NCBI GenBank assembly: GCA_934130105.1
Contig: CAKOXL010000035.1
Coordinates: 1 to 10,398, forward strand
Origin: an uncultured Bacilli bacterium
Lineage (GTDB): Bacteria > Bacillota_I > Bacilli_A > RF39 > UBA660
Direction of reading: 5' to 3'
Length of the DNA: 10,398 nucleotides
Shown here: in pieces, positions 1 to 6,547 of the stretch
How the letters are laid out: each line of letters opens with the position of its first letter
How positions within the stretch are numbered: the first letter of the stretch is position 1
Position numbers and translations under genes: made by a program
The notes under the pieces: model-generated
Database searches by the model: none
Seen by the model: the letters and a program-made list of their open reading frames with translations, nothing else
Told to the model about the DNA's origin: nothing

Positions 1-455
1 GCATCTTTCATAGCACCACTTGAAGTATTACCTTTAACAGCTGGTTCAGAATGAGTAATTACATATTCAATCTTATCTGGAAGTGATAAACCTAATACTT
101 CACCTTCATAGAAAGTAATGTTAACCATTAAATTCTCTTTTAAATATTTGCTATCATCACCTAAAGTAGCTTTATTTAGTTCAATCTGATCATATGTTTC
201 CATATTCATAAAGTAATATACATCACCCATTTCATATAAGTATTGCATATCTCTTTTTTCAATACGAGCTGACTCTACTTTAGTACCAGCATTAAATCTT
301 TCTTCAATAATTGATCCTGTTCTTAAGTTTTTTAATTTAGCAGTAACAAACGCAGCACCCTTTCCTGGTTTTACATGTCCAGTTTCTAGTACTGTAAAAA
401 TGTTACCATCCATTTGAATAGTCATACCAACTTTTAAATCGTTTGTATTAATCAT
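1..455 (-). CDS. efp: Elongation factor P (EF-P), C-terminus cut by window edge
   Basis: EF-P binds ribosomes stalled on consecutive prolines and helps peptide bond formation. The translation from the ATG at 455 begins MINTNDLKVGMTIQMDGNIF and matches the KOW-like N-terminal domain. The tip loop reads HVKPGKGAAF, with the lysine at residue 32 that is the modified position in Bacillus-type EF-P; the modification itself cannot be read from DNA. The OB domains follow (ETYDQIEL near residues 88-95, YEGEVLGLSLPDKIE near 117-131). About 151 codons are present of the usual ~185, so roughly the last 30-35 residues lie outside the window. A strong ribosome binding site, AAAGGAGGTC at 461-470, sets the start. 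It is probably the third gene of an rpmG-orf58-efp transcript, since no separate promoter is evident in the 43-base gap. The identification is secure. Confidence 0.97.
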   Translation of the reverse strand, partial: MINTNDLKVGMTIQMDGNIFTVLETGHVKPGKGAAFVTAKLKNLRTGSIIEERFNAGTKVESARIEKRDMQYLYEMGDVYYFMNMETYDQIELNKATLGDDSKYLKENLMVNITFYEGEVLGLSLPDKIEYVITHSEPAVKGNTSSGAMKD

Positions 456-482
456 TTTTAGACCTCCTTTCAAAATGAATAA

Positions 483-498
483 GAGAATTAATATTCTC
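483..498 (-). other. Small inverted repeat between the 58-codon ORF and efp
   Basis: On the minus strand GAGAATATTAATTCTC forms a perfect 6-bp stem with an ATTA loop. It starts directly after the TAG stop of the upstream ORF and ends about 12 bases before the efp ribosome binding site. Only a broken T-rich stretch follows, so it is a poor terminator. It could be an RNA-processing or partial attenuation element, or chance in AT-rich DNA. Confidence 0.3.
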
Positions 499-675
499 CT
501 ATCTTTTTCCTATTTTCATAATCCTCTTTCTTTGATTAACAACTGGATTATTTTTATAAAGTGTTTTTGGTTTTTCTTTTGAGAGCTTACATGTCACCTG
601 ATTAGCACCTAATTCTATAAAATTTTGACAACTAATAAATGTAATAAATTTCCCAAATATTAAATTCTTAAGCAT
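499..675 (-). CDS. Unrecognised 58-residue basic protein between rpmG and efp
   Basis: This is a short ORF whose ATG at 675 lies eight bases after the rpmG stop. The sequence between them, TAGGGGAAGTTATG, contains a purine-rich ribosome binding site (AGGGGA) that overlaps the stop codon. That arrangement is typical of translational coupling. The product starts MLKNLIFGKFITFISCQNFI and ends in a lysine/arginine-rich tail (RKRIMKIGKR). It has two cysteines (residues 16 and 29) and no convincing membrane segment. SecE would be a common neighbour of some rpmG copies, but this lacks the SecE membrane helix. I recognise no family. Support is positional (spacing, ribosome binding site, filling the gap between two real genes), so a non-coding alternative remains open. 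Confidence 0.5.
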   Translation of the reverse strand: MLKNLIFGKFITFISCQNFIELGANQVTCKLSKEKPKTLYKNNPVVNQRKRIMKIGKR

Positions 676-683
676 AACTTCCC

Positions 684-848
684 CTATTTCTTTTCTTTAT
701 GTGTTGTATGTTTTCTACAATTAGAGCAGTATTTGCTAAGTTCTAAACGGTCAGTTGTATTTTTTACATTTTTACTTTTTCTATATCCTTCTTTACCGCA
801 AACAGTACAAACCAAAGTCTTATTTTGTCTATTACCTACTTTTGCCAC
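684..848 (-). CDS. rpmG: 50S ribosomal protein L33, zinc-ribbon form
   Basis: L33 is a small protein of the large ribosomal subunit near the tRNA exit site. The 54-residue product begins MAKVGNRQNKTLVCTVCGKE and carries two CxxC pairs (C14/C17 and C41/C44), so it is the zinc-binding (C+) form. I chose the GTG at 848 because GGAGGG lies six bases upstream of it; a longer in-frame reading from an ATG at 884 would run through that ribosome binding site. It lies directly downstream of a PBP2-type penicillin-binding protein gene, an order I know from other Bacilli, but it has its own promoter at 876-904. It probably leads the transcript rpmG-orf58-efp. The tail HKEKK is basic, as usual for the family. 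Confidence 0.95.
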   Translation of the reverse strand: MAKVGNRQNKTLVCTVCGKEGYRKSKNVKNTTDRLELSKYCSNCRKHTTHKEKK

Positions 849-875
849 AATAATCCCTCCTTGTTTCCTATATGT

Positions 876-904
876 ATTATACATTACTATTTAGGAAAAT
901 GCAA
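876..904 (-). promoter_or_regulatory. Sigma-A type promoter of rpmG
   Basis: On the minus strand TTGCAT (899-904) is followed by a 17-base spacer and a perfect TATAAT (876-881). The expected transcript start is near 869, giving a leader of about 20 bases that carries the GGAGGG ribosome binding site. The -35 box is only half consensus; the -10 box, spacing and position are good. Confidence 0.65.
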
Positions 905-953
905 AAACTTTTTAACAATAATTTCTAAATAAAGTATAAAAAATCTAATAATA

Positions 954-2975
954 CTAAATATCAGGAAACATTTCAAAGAATTTATTTGATATTTTTCTAG
1001 CTATTATCCTATTCATATAAGTACGATGATTAATATTAGTATTAACATCTTCAACATCAGGAGAAGTAACTGTAATAGTCATTTTGGGATTATCACTTGG
1101 TGCATAACCAACAAAAGCATTACTAGTAGTTTCGGTATCAATTTTTCCATCTTTATCAGTATCAATAAACGTTTCACTAGTACCAGTTTTACCAGCTGGA
1201 TTAGGAATAATTCCCATTACGCCTTTACCAAAACCATCTTTCATTACAGAAACAAAACCTTCCTGTACTCTTTTTAGATATTCTTCTTTAGTATCAACTG
1301 TATTTAAGATGGTTACTTCTTGTTCTTTTAAAACACTTCCTAAGGATAAATCACTGCTAGAATTTCTCACTTTTTTTAAAAGCATTGGCCTTAATCTATT
1401 ACCATTACTAGCAATAGTAGTAATATATTGAGAAAGTTGAATTGGTGTATAGCTATCATATTGTCCTATTGAAAAATTAAGTAATAAATCTAAAGATGAA
1501 TTAGTTCCAATATAGCCTAAGCTTTCAACTGGCAAATCAATTTCTGTTTTTACTCCTAGGCCAAACTCATTAAAGGTTTTTCTATATATATCAAAAGCTG
1601 ATGAATCAACACTCATCTTTTTATTATAAGAATAATCAAAACCAGCTACTCTCATGGCAATTTTAAACTGATAAACATTACTAGATTTAGCAAGTGCCGT
1701 AATATCGTTAAGTCTTCCAACTTGTAAAGATGAACACTTTTTAGGTATATTAGCAAGCTTTATACATTCATCAGTCATATATTCTCCAATTTTTAAACTA
1801 CCAGTATTATATCCTACTAACATAGATGCACCCTTAACAACAGAACCAGGTGTCATCGGATCAGTTAAAGCATACGGTGTAACATCATATGTCTTATAAG
1901 TACTATCTTTTTTTAAAACTTGTCTTCCAGAAATAGCTAATATTCCACCCGTACTAGGATCTTGAATTATTACATAAGTTTTACTTAAATATTTAGTATT
2001 AGCTTCAGACTTAGCTTTAATCAACTCTTTATCAATAATATCATCAACTGCCATTTGTAAATTAATATCGATATTAAGGACAATGTCATTACCTCTTTTA
2101 GCATCACTTAATAAAACTAAATTATTATTACTAACCTTTTTATATACAGCCTTTTCTCCTTTTAATATATCTTCATATTGTTTTTCAATATTACTAATAC
2201 CAACAGTATCAGTTAAAGAATAGCCTTTGCTTAAATACTCATTCTTTAAATTCTTAGGAATGCTACCAACACTACCCAAAATACTTTTTAAAGTATCACC
2301 ATATAAATAATTTCTTTTCCAACTAATCTTGGTATCAAAGCCCTTAAGTTTATAATTATTCTCTGAAAAATAAGCATACTCACCATCAGTTACATCTTCA
2401 CTTTTTATTATCTTTTGAGAATATGAATATCCTTGATTCATTAAATAATATAAATAGGCTGCTTTTTTATCATTATCATCAAAAATACTAAGTTCATCCT
2501 CTGTAATTCTATCTATTTTTAAATTTTCAATATCACTATTAGTCAATACTCTCTCTTTAAGCTTCTTCCATTCATCAGCATTAATTTTTTCATTGCAAAT
2601 ATCTGGATACAAAGCTAAATAAAATTCCTTTAAATTTCTAATATTCAATTTATTAAATGGAAGTTCTATTTTATCTATTACCAAATAAGCAAGTTCTATT
2701 TCTTCCTTAACACTTATAGCTTCGCTTTTTTTATAATAAATGACTGGTACTGCAACATTATCTACTAAAAGGTTATAATTTCGATCATAAATTCTGCCAC
2801 GTGGAGCACTATCACCATAAACTAAAACATTAGTTAATTGATCCAATTTCTTTTTATAAAAAGCGCCATCAAAAATAATGACTTTAATTAATGAATAAAA
2901 TAAAATAAAAAAGCAAATAACTAATATAAATTCTAAGACTTTAATTCTCTTATTCATTATTTCCAAATTTTTCAT
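954..2975 (-). CDS. Class B penicillin-binding protein (PBP2-type transpeptidase)
   Basis: This is a peptidoglycan DD-transpeptidase anchored in the cytoplasmic membrane with its catalytic domain outside; it would cross-link stem peptides during elongation or septation. The product has 673 residues from the ATG at 2975, preceded by GGAGG at a spacing of eight. A TTG five codons earlier is excluded because it would place the ribosome binding site inside the gene. Layout: membrane helix at about residues 13-35, the dimerisation-domain motif RGRIYDRN at 59-66, and an inserted N-terminal region to about 280. The transpeptidase domain then carries all three motifs: SVVK (S378/K381, nucleophile), SSN (431-433) and KTG (596-598). 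The YLYGDTLKSILG segment near 223-234 resembles Bacillus PbpA/PbpH-like PBP2 proteins more than septal FtsI, and no division genes are adjacent. No PASTA domains are present. The class is certain; the elongation role is inferred. Confidence 0.96.
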   Translation of the reverse strand: MKNLEIMNKRIKVLEFILVICFFILFYSLIKVIIFDGAFYKKKLDQLTNVLVYGDSAPRGRIYDRNYNLLVDNVAVPVIYYKKSEAISVKEEIELAYLVIDKIELPFNKLNIRNLKEFYLALYPDICNEKINADEWKKLKERVLTNSDIENLKIDRITEDELSIFDDNDKKAAYLYYLMNQGYSYSQKIIKSEDVTDGEYAYFSENNYKLKGFDTKISWKRNYLYGDTLKSILGSVGSIPKNLKNEYLSKGYSLTDTVGISNIEKQYEDILKGEKAVYKKVSNNNLVLLSDAKRGNDIVLNIDINLQMAVDDIIDKELIKAKSEANTKYLSKTYVIIQDPSTGGILAISGRQVLKKDSTYKTYDVTPYALTDPMTPGSVVKGASMLVGYNTGSLKIGEYMTDECIKLANIPKKCSSLQVGRLNDITALAKSSNVYQFKIAMRVAGFDYSYNKKMSVDSSAFDIYRKTFNEFGLGVKTEIDLPVESLGYIGTNSSLDLLLNFSIGQYDSYTPIQLSQYITTIASNGNRLRPMLLKKVRNSSSDLSLGSVLKEQEVTILNTVDTKEEYLKRVQEGFVSVMKDGFGKGVMGIIPNPAGKTGTSETFIDTDKDGKIDTETTSNAFVGYAPSDNPKMTITVTSPDVEDVNTNINHRTYMNRIIARKISNKFFEMFPDI

Positions 2976-3049
2976 GTATAATGCCTCCAATCTATATATA
3001 GTTTGTGTTAAATATATAAAAACTTACATATATTTTATCGGGAGGTATT
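2976..3049. promoter_or_regulatory. Divergent promoter region between the PBP gene and the small plus-strand gene
   Basis: These 74 bases separate two divergently transcribed genes, so both promoters, or at least their start sites, should lie here. The stretch is almost entirely A/T, with several overlapping TATATA/TATATT candidates for -10 boxes on both strands. I could not pick one with a credible -35 box. Strong ribosome binding sites flank it (GGAGG at 2983-2987 on the minus strand, GGGAGG at 3040-3045 on the plus strand). Confidence 0.35.
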
Positions 3050-3301
3050 ATGTATAAACAGTTATTAAAAAATTATATTGACAAATTAAGTAAAGAAGAT
3101 ATTATCAAGTATATTGAAAACAACAATTATTCTGTTAGCAATAAAGAAATTGATACTATTTATTACTACATCAAGAATTACTGGGAAGATTTTTATAATG
3201 ATAAAGAAGAAGTATGGAAAAAGTTAAAAAATGATGTATCTAGTAATACATATTTAGAAATTATGACTCTTTTTCAAAAATATAAAAAATACATAAATTA
3301 A
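3050..3301 (+). CDS. Small helical protein, DUF2624-like
   Basis: This 83-residue protein starts MYKQLLKNYIDKLSKEDIIK. GGGAGG sits four bases before the ATG, and a terminator hairpin begins at its stop codon, so it is a complete gene. It is predicted to be almost all helix, rich in lysine, tyrosine and asparagine, with no signal or membrane segment. The order of features (an N-terminal helix followed by LSKEDIIKYIENNNYSVS, then a central DFYNDKEEVWKKL and a C-terminal helix) resembles the DUF2624/YqfT family of Bacilli as I remember it. That is a pattern match by eye. The function of that family is unknown to me. It is the only plus-strand gene here and is divergent from the PBP gene. The gene is convincing; the family name is tentative. 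Confidence 0.85.
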   Translation: MYKQLLKNYIDKLSKEDIIKYIENNNYSVSNKEIDTIYYYIKNYWEDFYNDKEEVWKKLKNDVSSNTYLEIMTLFQKYKKYIN

Positions 3302-3323
3302 AAGCACTCTTAGAAGTGCTTTT
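3300..3323. terminator. Bidirectional intrinsic terminator between convergent genes
   Basis: AAAAGCACT (3300-3308) and AGTGCTTTT (3315-3323) form a perfect 9-bp stem with a six-base loop, with A and T runs on the outer sides. It works in either direction: the plus-strand gene ends at 3301 and the minus-strand pseudopilin gene ends at 3322, so both stop codons sit inside the stem. Confidence 0.82.
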
Positions 3324-3738
3324 AATTTAATCTAATACAAGAATCAATATTTGATACTTTTTCACCATATTCAGTATTACTTTTATCCTTGCAGGTTAAG
3401 TTGTAATCATATTTATAATCTTTTTCATTTTTATAAATTATAATATCGCCAAGACAAGAAATATCACTTTCTCTAAATTCTTGTTCCTGCTTAAATTTAC
3501 TAAAAGATAGTAAAAAGCATGTACCTGCTTCATAATTATCAAAAATGCCTTTGTTTTTAAGTGTATATAAATTTAAAGATTTTTCAATTGCTTCTATTTC
3601 TGAATCATATAACTTTTGCCCTCTATTATTTATAAGTTTAACAACTGAAGGAACTGTTACTGCCATTATTATTCCAATTATAATAACTACTACTAACATT
3701 TCAATTAAAGTAAAACCATTATTTTTTTTCAAAATCAT
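3322..3738 (-). CDS. Type IV pilin-like pseudopilin (ComGC-like N terminus)
   Basis: This is a secreted or membrane-inserted pilin-like subunit, cleaved by a prepilin peptidase and assembled into a pilus or pseudopilus; in Gram-positive bacteria such proteins usually serve DNA uptake or adhesion. From the ATG at 3738 the protein has 138 residues. A short basic leader, MILKKNNG, is followed by the cleavage site and FTLIEMLVVVIIIGIIMAVT, the classic class III signal. The mature protein has the conserved glutamate at position 5 (E13 of the precursor) and a hydrophobic helix of about 20 residues. The rest is a small globular domain with four cysteines (74, 95, 116, 134), enough for two disulfides. 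AGGA lies just upstream; a GTG one codon earlier and a TTG two codons later are possible alternative starts. No assembly ATPase, peptidase or other pilin is in the window. The class is certain; competence versus another pilus is open. Confidence 0.9.
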   Translation of the reverse strand: MILKKNNGFTLIEMLVVVIIIGIIMAVTVPSVVKLINNRGQKLYDSEIEAIEKSLNLYTLKNKGIFDNYEAGTCFLLSFSKFKQEQEFRESDISCLGDIIIYKNEKDYKYDYNLTCKDKSNTEYGEKVSNIDSCIRLN

Positions 3739-3751
3739 CACATCCTAAGCT

Positions 3752-3781
3752 AATATAATTTTACTATTACTTTAAAGTAAA
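3752..3781 (-). promoter_or_regulatory. Probable pseudopilin promoter overlapped by a 14-bp palindrome
   Basis: On the minus strand TTTACT (3776-3781), an 18-base spacer and TATATT (3752-3757) make a plausible weak promoter. A perfect palindrome, TTACTTTAAAGTAA (3767-3780), overlaps the -35 box, and AAAGT is repeated just beyond it. That position would suit a dimeric regulator, but AT-rich palindromes arise easily, so the regulatory role is only a suggestion. Confidence 0.3.
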
Positions 3782-3785
3782 GTAA

Positions 3786-3815
3786 AGAAAAAAGAAAGGA
3801 CTAGTCCTCTCTTTT
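3786..3815 (-). terminator. Intrinsic terminator after the small membrane-protein gene
   Basis: On the minus strand a stem of about 13 bp (one G-U pair) is centred on GGACTAGTCC at 3798-3807 and runs from 3815 to 3790. It is followed by a T-rich stretch ending near 3786. It lies directly behind the TAA at 3814-3816, the stop of the shifted reading frame of the upstream gene. It separates that gene from the pseudopilin. Confidence 0.8.
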
Positions 3816-3847
3816 ACATCATATCTTCAATGCTTTTTTCAACATTC

Positions 3848-3982
3848 TTAGTCATTTTTTTTCATGTCTTTTTCCATTTTTTTTGCACCCTGTGGATTTA
3901 TTTTTTTATAAGTACACCAAATACCATAACCACCTAAAGCTGTCAATACTAATGAACCTGCGATTATACTACTTTTTTTCAT
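3848..3982 (-). CDS. Tiny membrane-anchored protein, frame interrupted at an A8 run
   Basis: From the ATG at 3982 (GAGGTGAT ribosome binding site just upstream) the reading gives MKKSSIIAGSLVLTALGGYG, a short basic start and a membrane helix at about residues 5-24. A basic helix follows, and the frame stops after 44 codons at 3848, just past a run of eight A on the coding strand (3855-3862). Removing one A from that run joins the frame to a second stretch ending at the TAA at 3814, giving 55 residues (…MKKMTKNVEKSIEDMM). In that version hydrophobic residues at 36, 40, 43, 47, 51 and 54 keep a heptad-like spacing right across the junction, and the stop falls against the terminator. I take the 55-residue form as the ancestral or functional one. 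The cause could be a pseudogene, transcript slippage or a sequencing error. It resembles YtxH-type small anchored helical proteins in layout only; function unknown. Confidence 0.65.
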   Translation of the reverse strand: MKKSSIIAGSLVLTALGGYGIWCTYKKINPQGAKKMEKDMKKND

Positions 3983-4057
3983 AATATCACCTCGTAACTT
4001 TGAAAATATGATAGTATATTTCTATACCATTAATATTATGATTAAAAACAACTAATA

Positions 4058-6253
4058 CTATACATTTAAAATATTTTCAATAAGCATATTTTTTAATGTA
4101 GTTCTTCTTAAATTAACGCTATTATTACTAATAGCCTTTTCTAAAGCCGATATTTCACCAATTAAATAAAGTCTTTTTTTTACTCGTGTTACTCCTGTAT
4201 ATATTAATTTACGATATAACATTTTACTATAACTATTAACGATTGGAATAATAACAACATCAAACTCACTACCTTGACTTTTATGAATGCTAATGGCATA
4301 AGCATGTTTAAATTTTTGAAAATTAGCTGGTGTATATTTAACCATATTACCATCAAAATCAATATATATTTCCTTTTTAGTACCATTTTTAATTTCTTTG
4401 ATAATACCAATATCTCCATTAAATACGTTTTCATCTGGCATATTAGAAAGTTGAATCACCTTATCATTTTCTCTAAATAATACGTCATTAATAATAATGC
4501 TTTTGGCATTTTTCTTTTCAGGATTAAAAACATTTTGTAATGATAAATTGATAAAATCAATACCATTTATAGTCTTATACATTGGTGCTAATACTTGTGA
4601 ATCAATATTTTCTTCTTTTAATACAGTAGCAATTTCTGTAACCTTACTAACAACAGCATCACTAGGTACTGGAATAAAAGATAAATCAATATTTTTATTG
4701 AAAATACTATTATCCAAATATCCATCATTTATTTGATAAGCTAAACTGATAATATTAGAATTTTCTTTTTGACGATACAATTTTTTTAACTCAACAACAT
4801 TTAATGCATTACTCTCAATCATATCTTTCAAAAGCTCACCTGGACCAACACTAGGTAATTGATTATAATCACCAACTAAAACAATTTTAGTATCATATCT
4901 AAGACCCTTTAACAATGAATCAAAAAGGTATACATCAACCATACTAAACTCATCAATAATTACAAAATCAACTTTACTTTTATTGTACTCATTTATTCCA
5001 AATTTATTACCTTCCTTGTTCCATTTCAAAAATCTATGAATAGTGCATGCTTTTAAATTAGTAGATTCACTAATTCTTTTACTAGCTCTACCTGTTGGTG
5101 CTAATAAGGCAATCTTTTCATCTAATTCACTCATTGATAGCTTATTAATATATCGATAAAGTTCACAAATAGCTTTAATGATTGTTGTCTTTCCTGTTCC
5201 TGGTCCACCAGTTACAATTAATATATTTTTTAAAAATGATTGTTTTATTGCATTCAATTGTTCTTCATTATAGGTACAATCAAAGTATTTTTCTACTTCC
5301 TTTATTGCCGTATCAATATTCTTTATATTAGTATTATTACTAGATCTTACTAAGTATCCACAACGTTTAGCAATGTTAACCTCAGCTTCATACATTTTAG
5401 TTAAATAATATCTATCTTCCATTTTAACTATTTTGTTTTCTTTTTCTAATATCTCTAGTGCATCATTAAATTCATCCTCTAACACTTTATAATTTAAAAT
5501 TTTAATTATATAAAAATATATTTCATCACTAAGCAAATAACTATGTCCGTATAAATTACATACTTCATCTATTGAATATAAAATAGCTGCCTGTATCCTT
5601 CTTGTATCATTTTTTTTCAAACCATTTTTTAAAGCAATTGAGTCTATCTTTCTAAAACCTATATCTATAATATCTTCCATCACTAAATAAATATTATCAT
5701 TTAAAATACTAAGTGCTTTTGCCTTATACTTATTATATATCATTAAACTATCCCTAGTTGAAAAACCAACTTCGTTTAAAGATACTATTACTTTGTAACT
5801 TGCTTTATACTCTTTTAAAGTATTATGTAATATATCTATTTGTTTCTTAGTAATTCCCGGTATTAATAATAAATTATTAGGTGTATCTAAAATTATATTT
5901 AAAGTATCTTTACCTAGAAAATCAACTATTTTTTGAGCTGTCTTTTCACCTATACCCTTGAATAAACCACTACATAAAAATTCTACAATAGAATCCTTTT
6001 CTTCTGGAAGCACCATCTCATAGCTTTCAACTTGAAATTGTAAACCATATTTTTCATGTTCTACTAATTCACCATAAAAAAGATAAGTCTCTTCTTCATT
6101 TAATTCATGAAAATACCCTGTAAATGTAATAGTGTGATTTATTAATTTTTCTAATTGTTCTGACTTTGCCTCTTTTATTTTAAACAATCCAATTATGTAA
6201 CCACTATCGCTTTTAAATATATGTTTTTTAAAAATTCCCTTAATACAATCCAC
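4058..6253 (-). CDS. recD2: RecD2-type ATP-dependent 5'-3' DNA helicase
   Basis: This is a superfamily 1B helicase of the RecD2 (YrrC) group, which acts without RecBC and is linked to replication-fork and DNA-damage tolerance. The product has 731 residues from the GTG at 6253. GGAGG lies eight bases before that GTG; an in-frame TTG five codons upstream would put the ribosome binding site inside the gene. Layout: N-terminal OB-like region (about 1-85), helix-hairpin-helix repeats (GIGEKTAQKIV near 100-110, LLLIPGITKKQIDIL near 128-142), then the motor. Motor motifs: Walker A GGPGTGKTT (349-357), Walker B IIDE (432-435), motif III GDYNQLPSVGPG (461-472), LYRQ with the motif IV arginine (492-495), IHKSQGSEFD (656-665) and GVTRVKKRLYLIG (687-699). 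The length is normal to slightly short for the family. It lies downstream of a DUF1292-like gene, with no clear separate promoter. Identification is secure. Confidence 0.97.
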   Translation of the reverse strand: MDCIKGIFKKHIFKSDSGYIIGLFKIKEAKSEQLEKLINHTITFTGYFHELNEEETYLFYGELVEHEKYGLQFQVESYEMVLPEEKDSIVEFLCSGLFKGIGEKTAQKIVDFLGKDTLNIILDTPNNLLLIPGITKKQIDILHNTLKEYKASYKVIVSLNEVGFSTRDSLMIYNKYKAKALSILNDNIYLVMEDIIDIGFRKIDSIALKNGLKKNDTRRIQAAILYSIDEVCNLYGHSYLLSDEIYFYIIKILNYKVLEDEFNDALEILEKENKIVKMEDRYYLTKMYEAEVNIAKRCGYLVRSSNNTNIKNIDTAIKEVEKYFDCTYNEEQLNAIKQSFLKNILIVTGGPGTGKTTIIKAICELYRYINKLSMSELDEKIALLAPTGRASKRISESTNLKACTIHRFLKWNKEGNKFGINEYNKSKVDFVIIDEFSMVDVYLFDSLLKGLRYDTKIVLVGDYNQLPSVGPGELLKDMIESNALNVVELKKLYRQKENSNIISLAYQINDGYLDNSIFNKNIDLSFIPVPSDAVVSKVTEIATVLKEENIDSQVLAPMYKTINGIDFINLSLQNVFNPEKKNAKSIIINDVLFRENDKVIQLSNMPDENVFNGDIGIIKEIKNGTKKEIYIDFDGNMVKYTPANFQKFKHAYAISIHKSQGSEFDVVIIPIVNSYSKMLYRKLIYTGVTRVKKRLYLIGEISALEKAISNNSVNLRRTTLKNMLIENILNV

Positions 6254-6260
6254 TATACAT

Positions 6261-6293
6261 TCCTCCAAAAAAAATATCCCTAAGGATATTATA
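6261..6293 (-). promoter_or_regulatory. Compact recD2 leader: hairpin, T-run, TATAAT and ribosome binding site
   Basis: On the minus strand AATATCC-TTAG-GGATATT (6290-6273) forms a 7-bp hairpin followed by a T run to 6267 and then at once GGAGGA (6261-6266), the recD2 ribosome binding site. The hairpin plus T run has the form of a weak intrinsic terminator for the upstream operon. A perfect TATAAT (6288-6293) overlaps its 5' arm. If used as a -10 box it would start RNA near 6281, inside the hairpin loop, so that RNA would lack the hairpin. The -35 region is poor. Confidence 0.5.
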
Positions 6294-6313
6294 CAAAAAA
6301 TATTTTATTATCT

Positions 6314-6547
6314 TTAATTATTTTGGTTTTTTTCTAAAAAAAGTTTTAAGGCATCATTAACCTCTTCTTCATTTTTTAAGCCAACTAAAAATGTTTCATT
6401 ATTTTTTTCAATTTCTTTACGTACAAAAAAGTCATTACTATCTATCGCATTAGATAAATAGACATAGTAACCCTTATTAGTTTTTATTTTATCAATAACA
6501 ATATATTCGCATCCATCATCAAATTTAACACGACTATTATCTATCAT
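6314..6547 (-). CDS. Small DUF1292-like protein of unknown function
   Basis: The 77-residue protein begins MIDNSRVKFDDGCEYIVIDK. Its start codon overlaps the stop of the upstream gene by one base (TAATG), so the two are translationally coupled. It looks soluble, with an alternating beta pattern in the first half (EYIVIDKI, YYVYLSNAI, DFFVRKEI, ETFLVGL) and a closing acidic helix (EEEVNDALKLFLEKN). That plan matches DUF1292/YrzB proteins as I remember them, and in Bacillus yrzB lies in the same general neighbourhood as recD2, which supports the match. No function is known to me. A hairpin with a T run about 23 bases beyond its stop may end the transcript or attenuate it before recD2. Confidence 0.8.
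   Translation of the reverse strand: MIDNSRVKFDDGCEYIVIDKIKTNKGYYVYLSNAIDSNDFFVRKEIEKNNETFLVGLKNEEEVNDALKLFLEKNQNN

Noticed and set aside
1026..1277. Plus-strand ORF opposite the PBP gene
   Set aside because: It lies wholly within the transpeptidase coding region on the other strand, has no ribosome binding site and a low-complexity Ile/Asn/Ser composition; a shadow. The same applies to the plus-strand ORFs near 3545, 4274, 4497 and 8227 and the minus-strand one near 4204.
2976..2990. TTG start five codons upstream for the PBP gene
   Set aside because: It would place the GGAGG ribosome binding site inside the coding sequence; the ATG at 2975 is at proper spacing. The same reasoning excludes the upstream TTG of recD2.
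3848..3982. Mollicutes code (TGA as Trp) as the reason for the broken small gene
   Set aside because: The interrupting codon is TAA, and tryptophans checked in neighbouring genes are TGG, so reassigned TGA does not explain the break.
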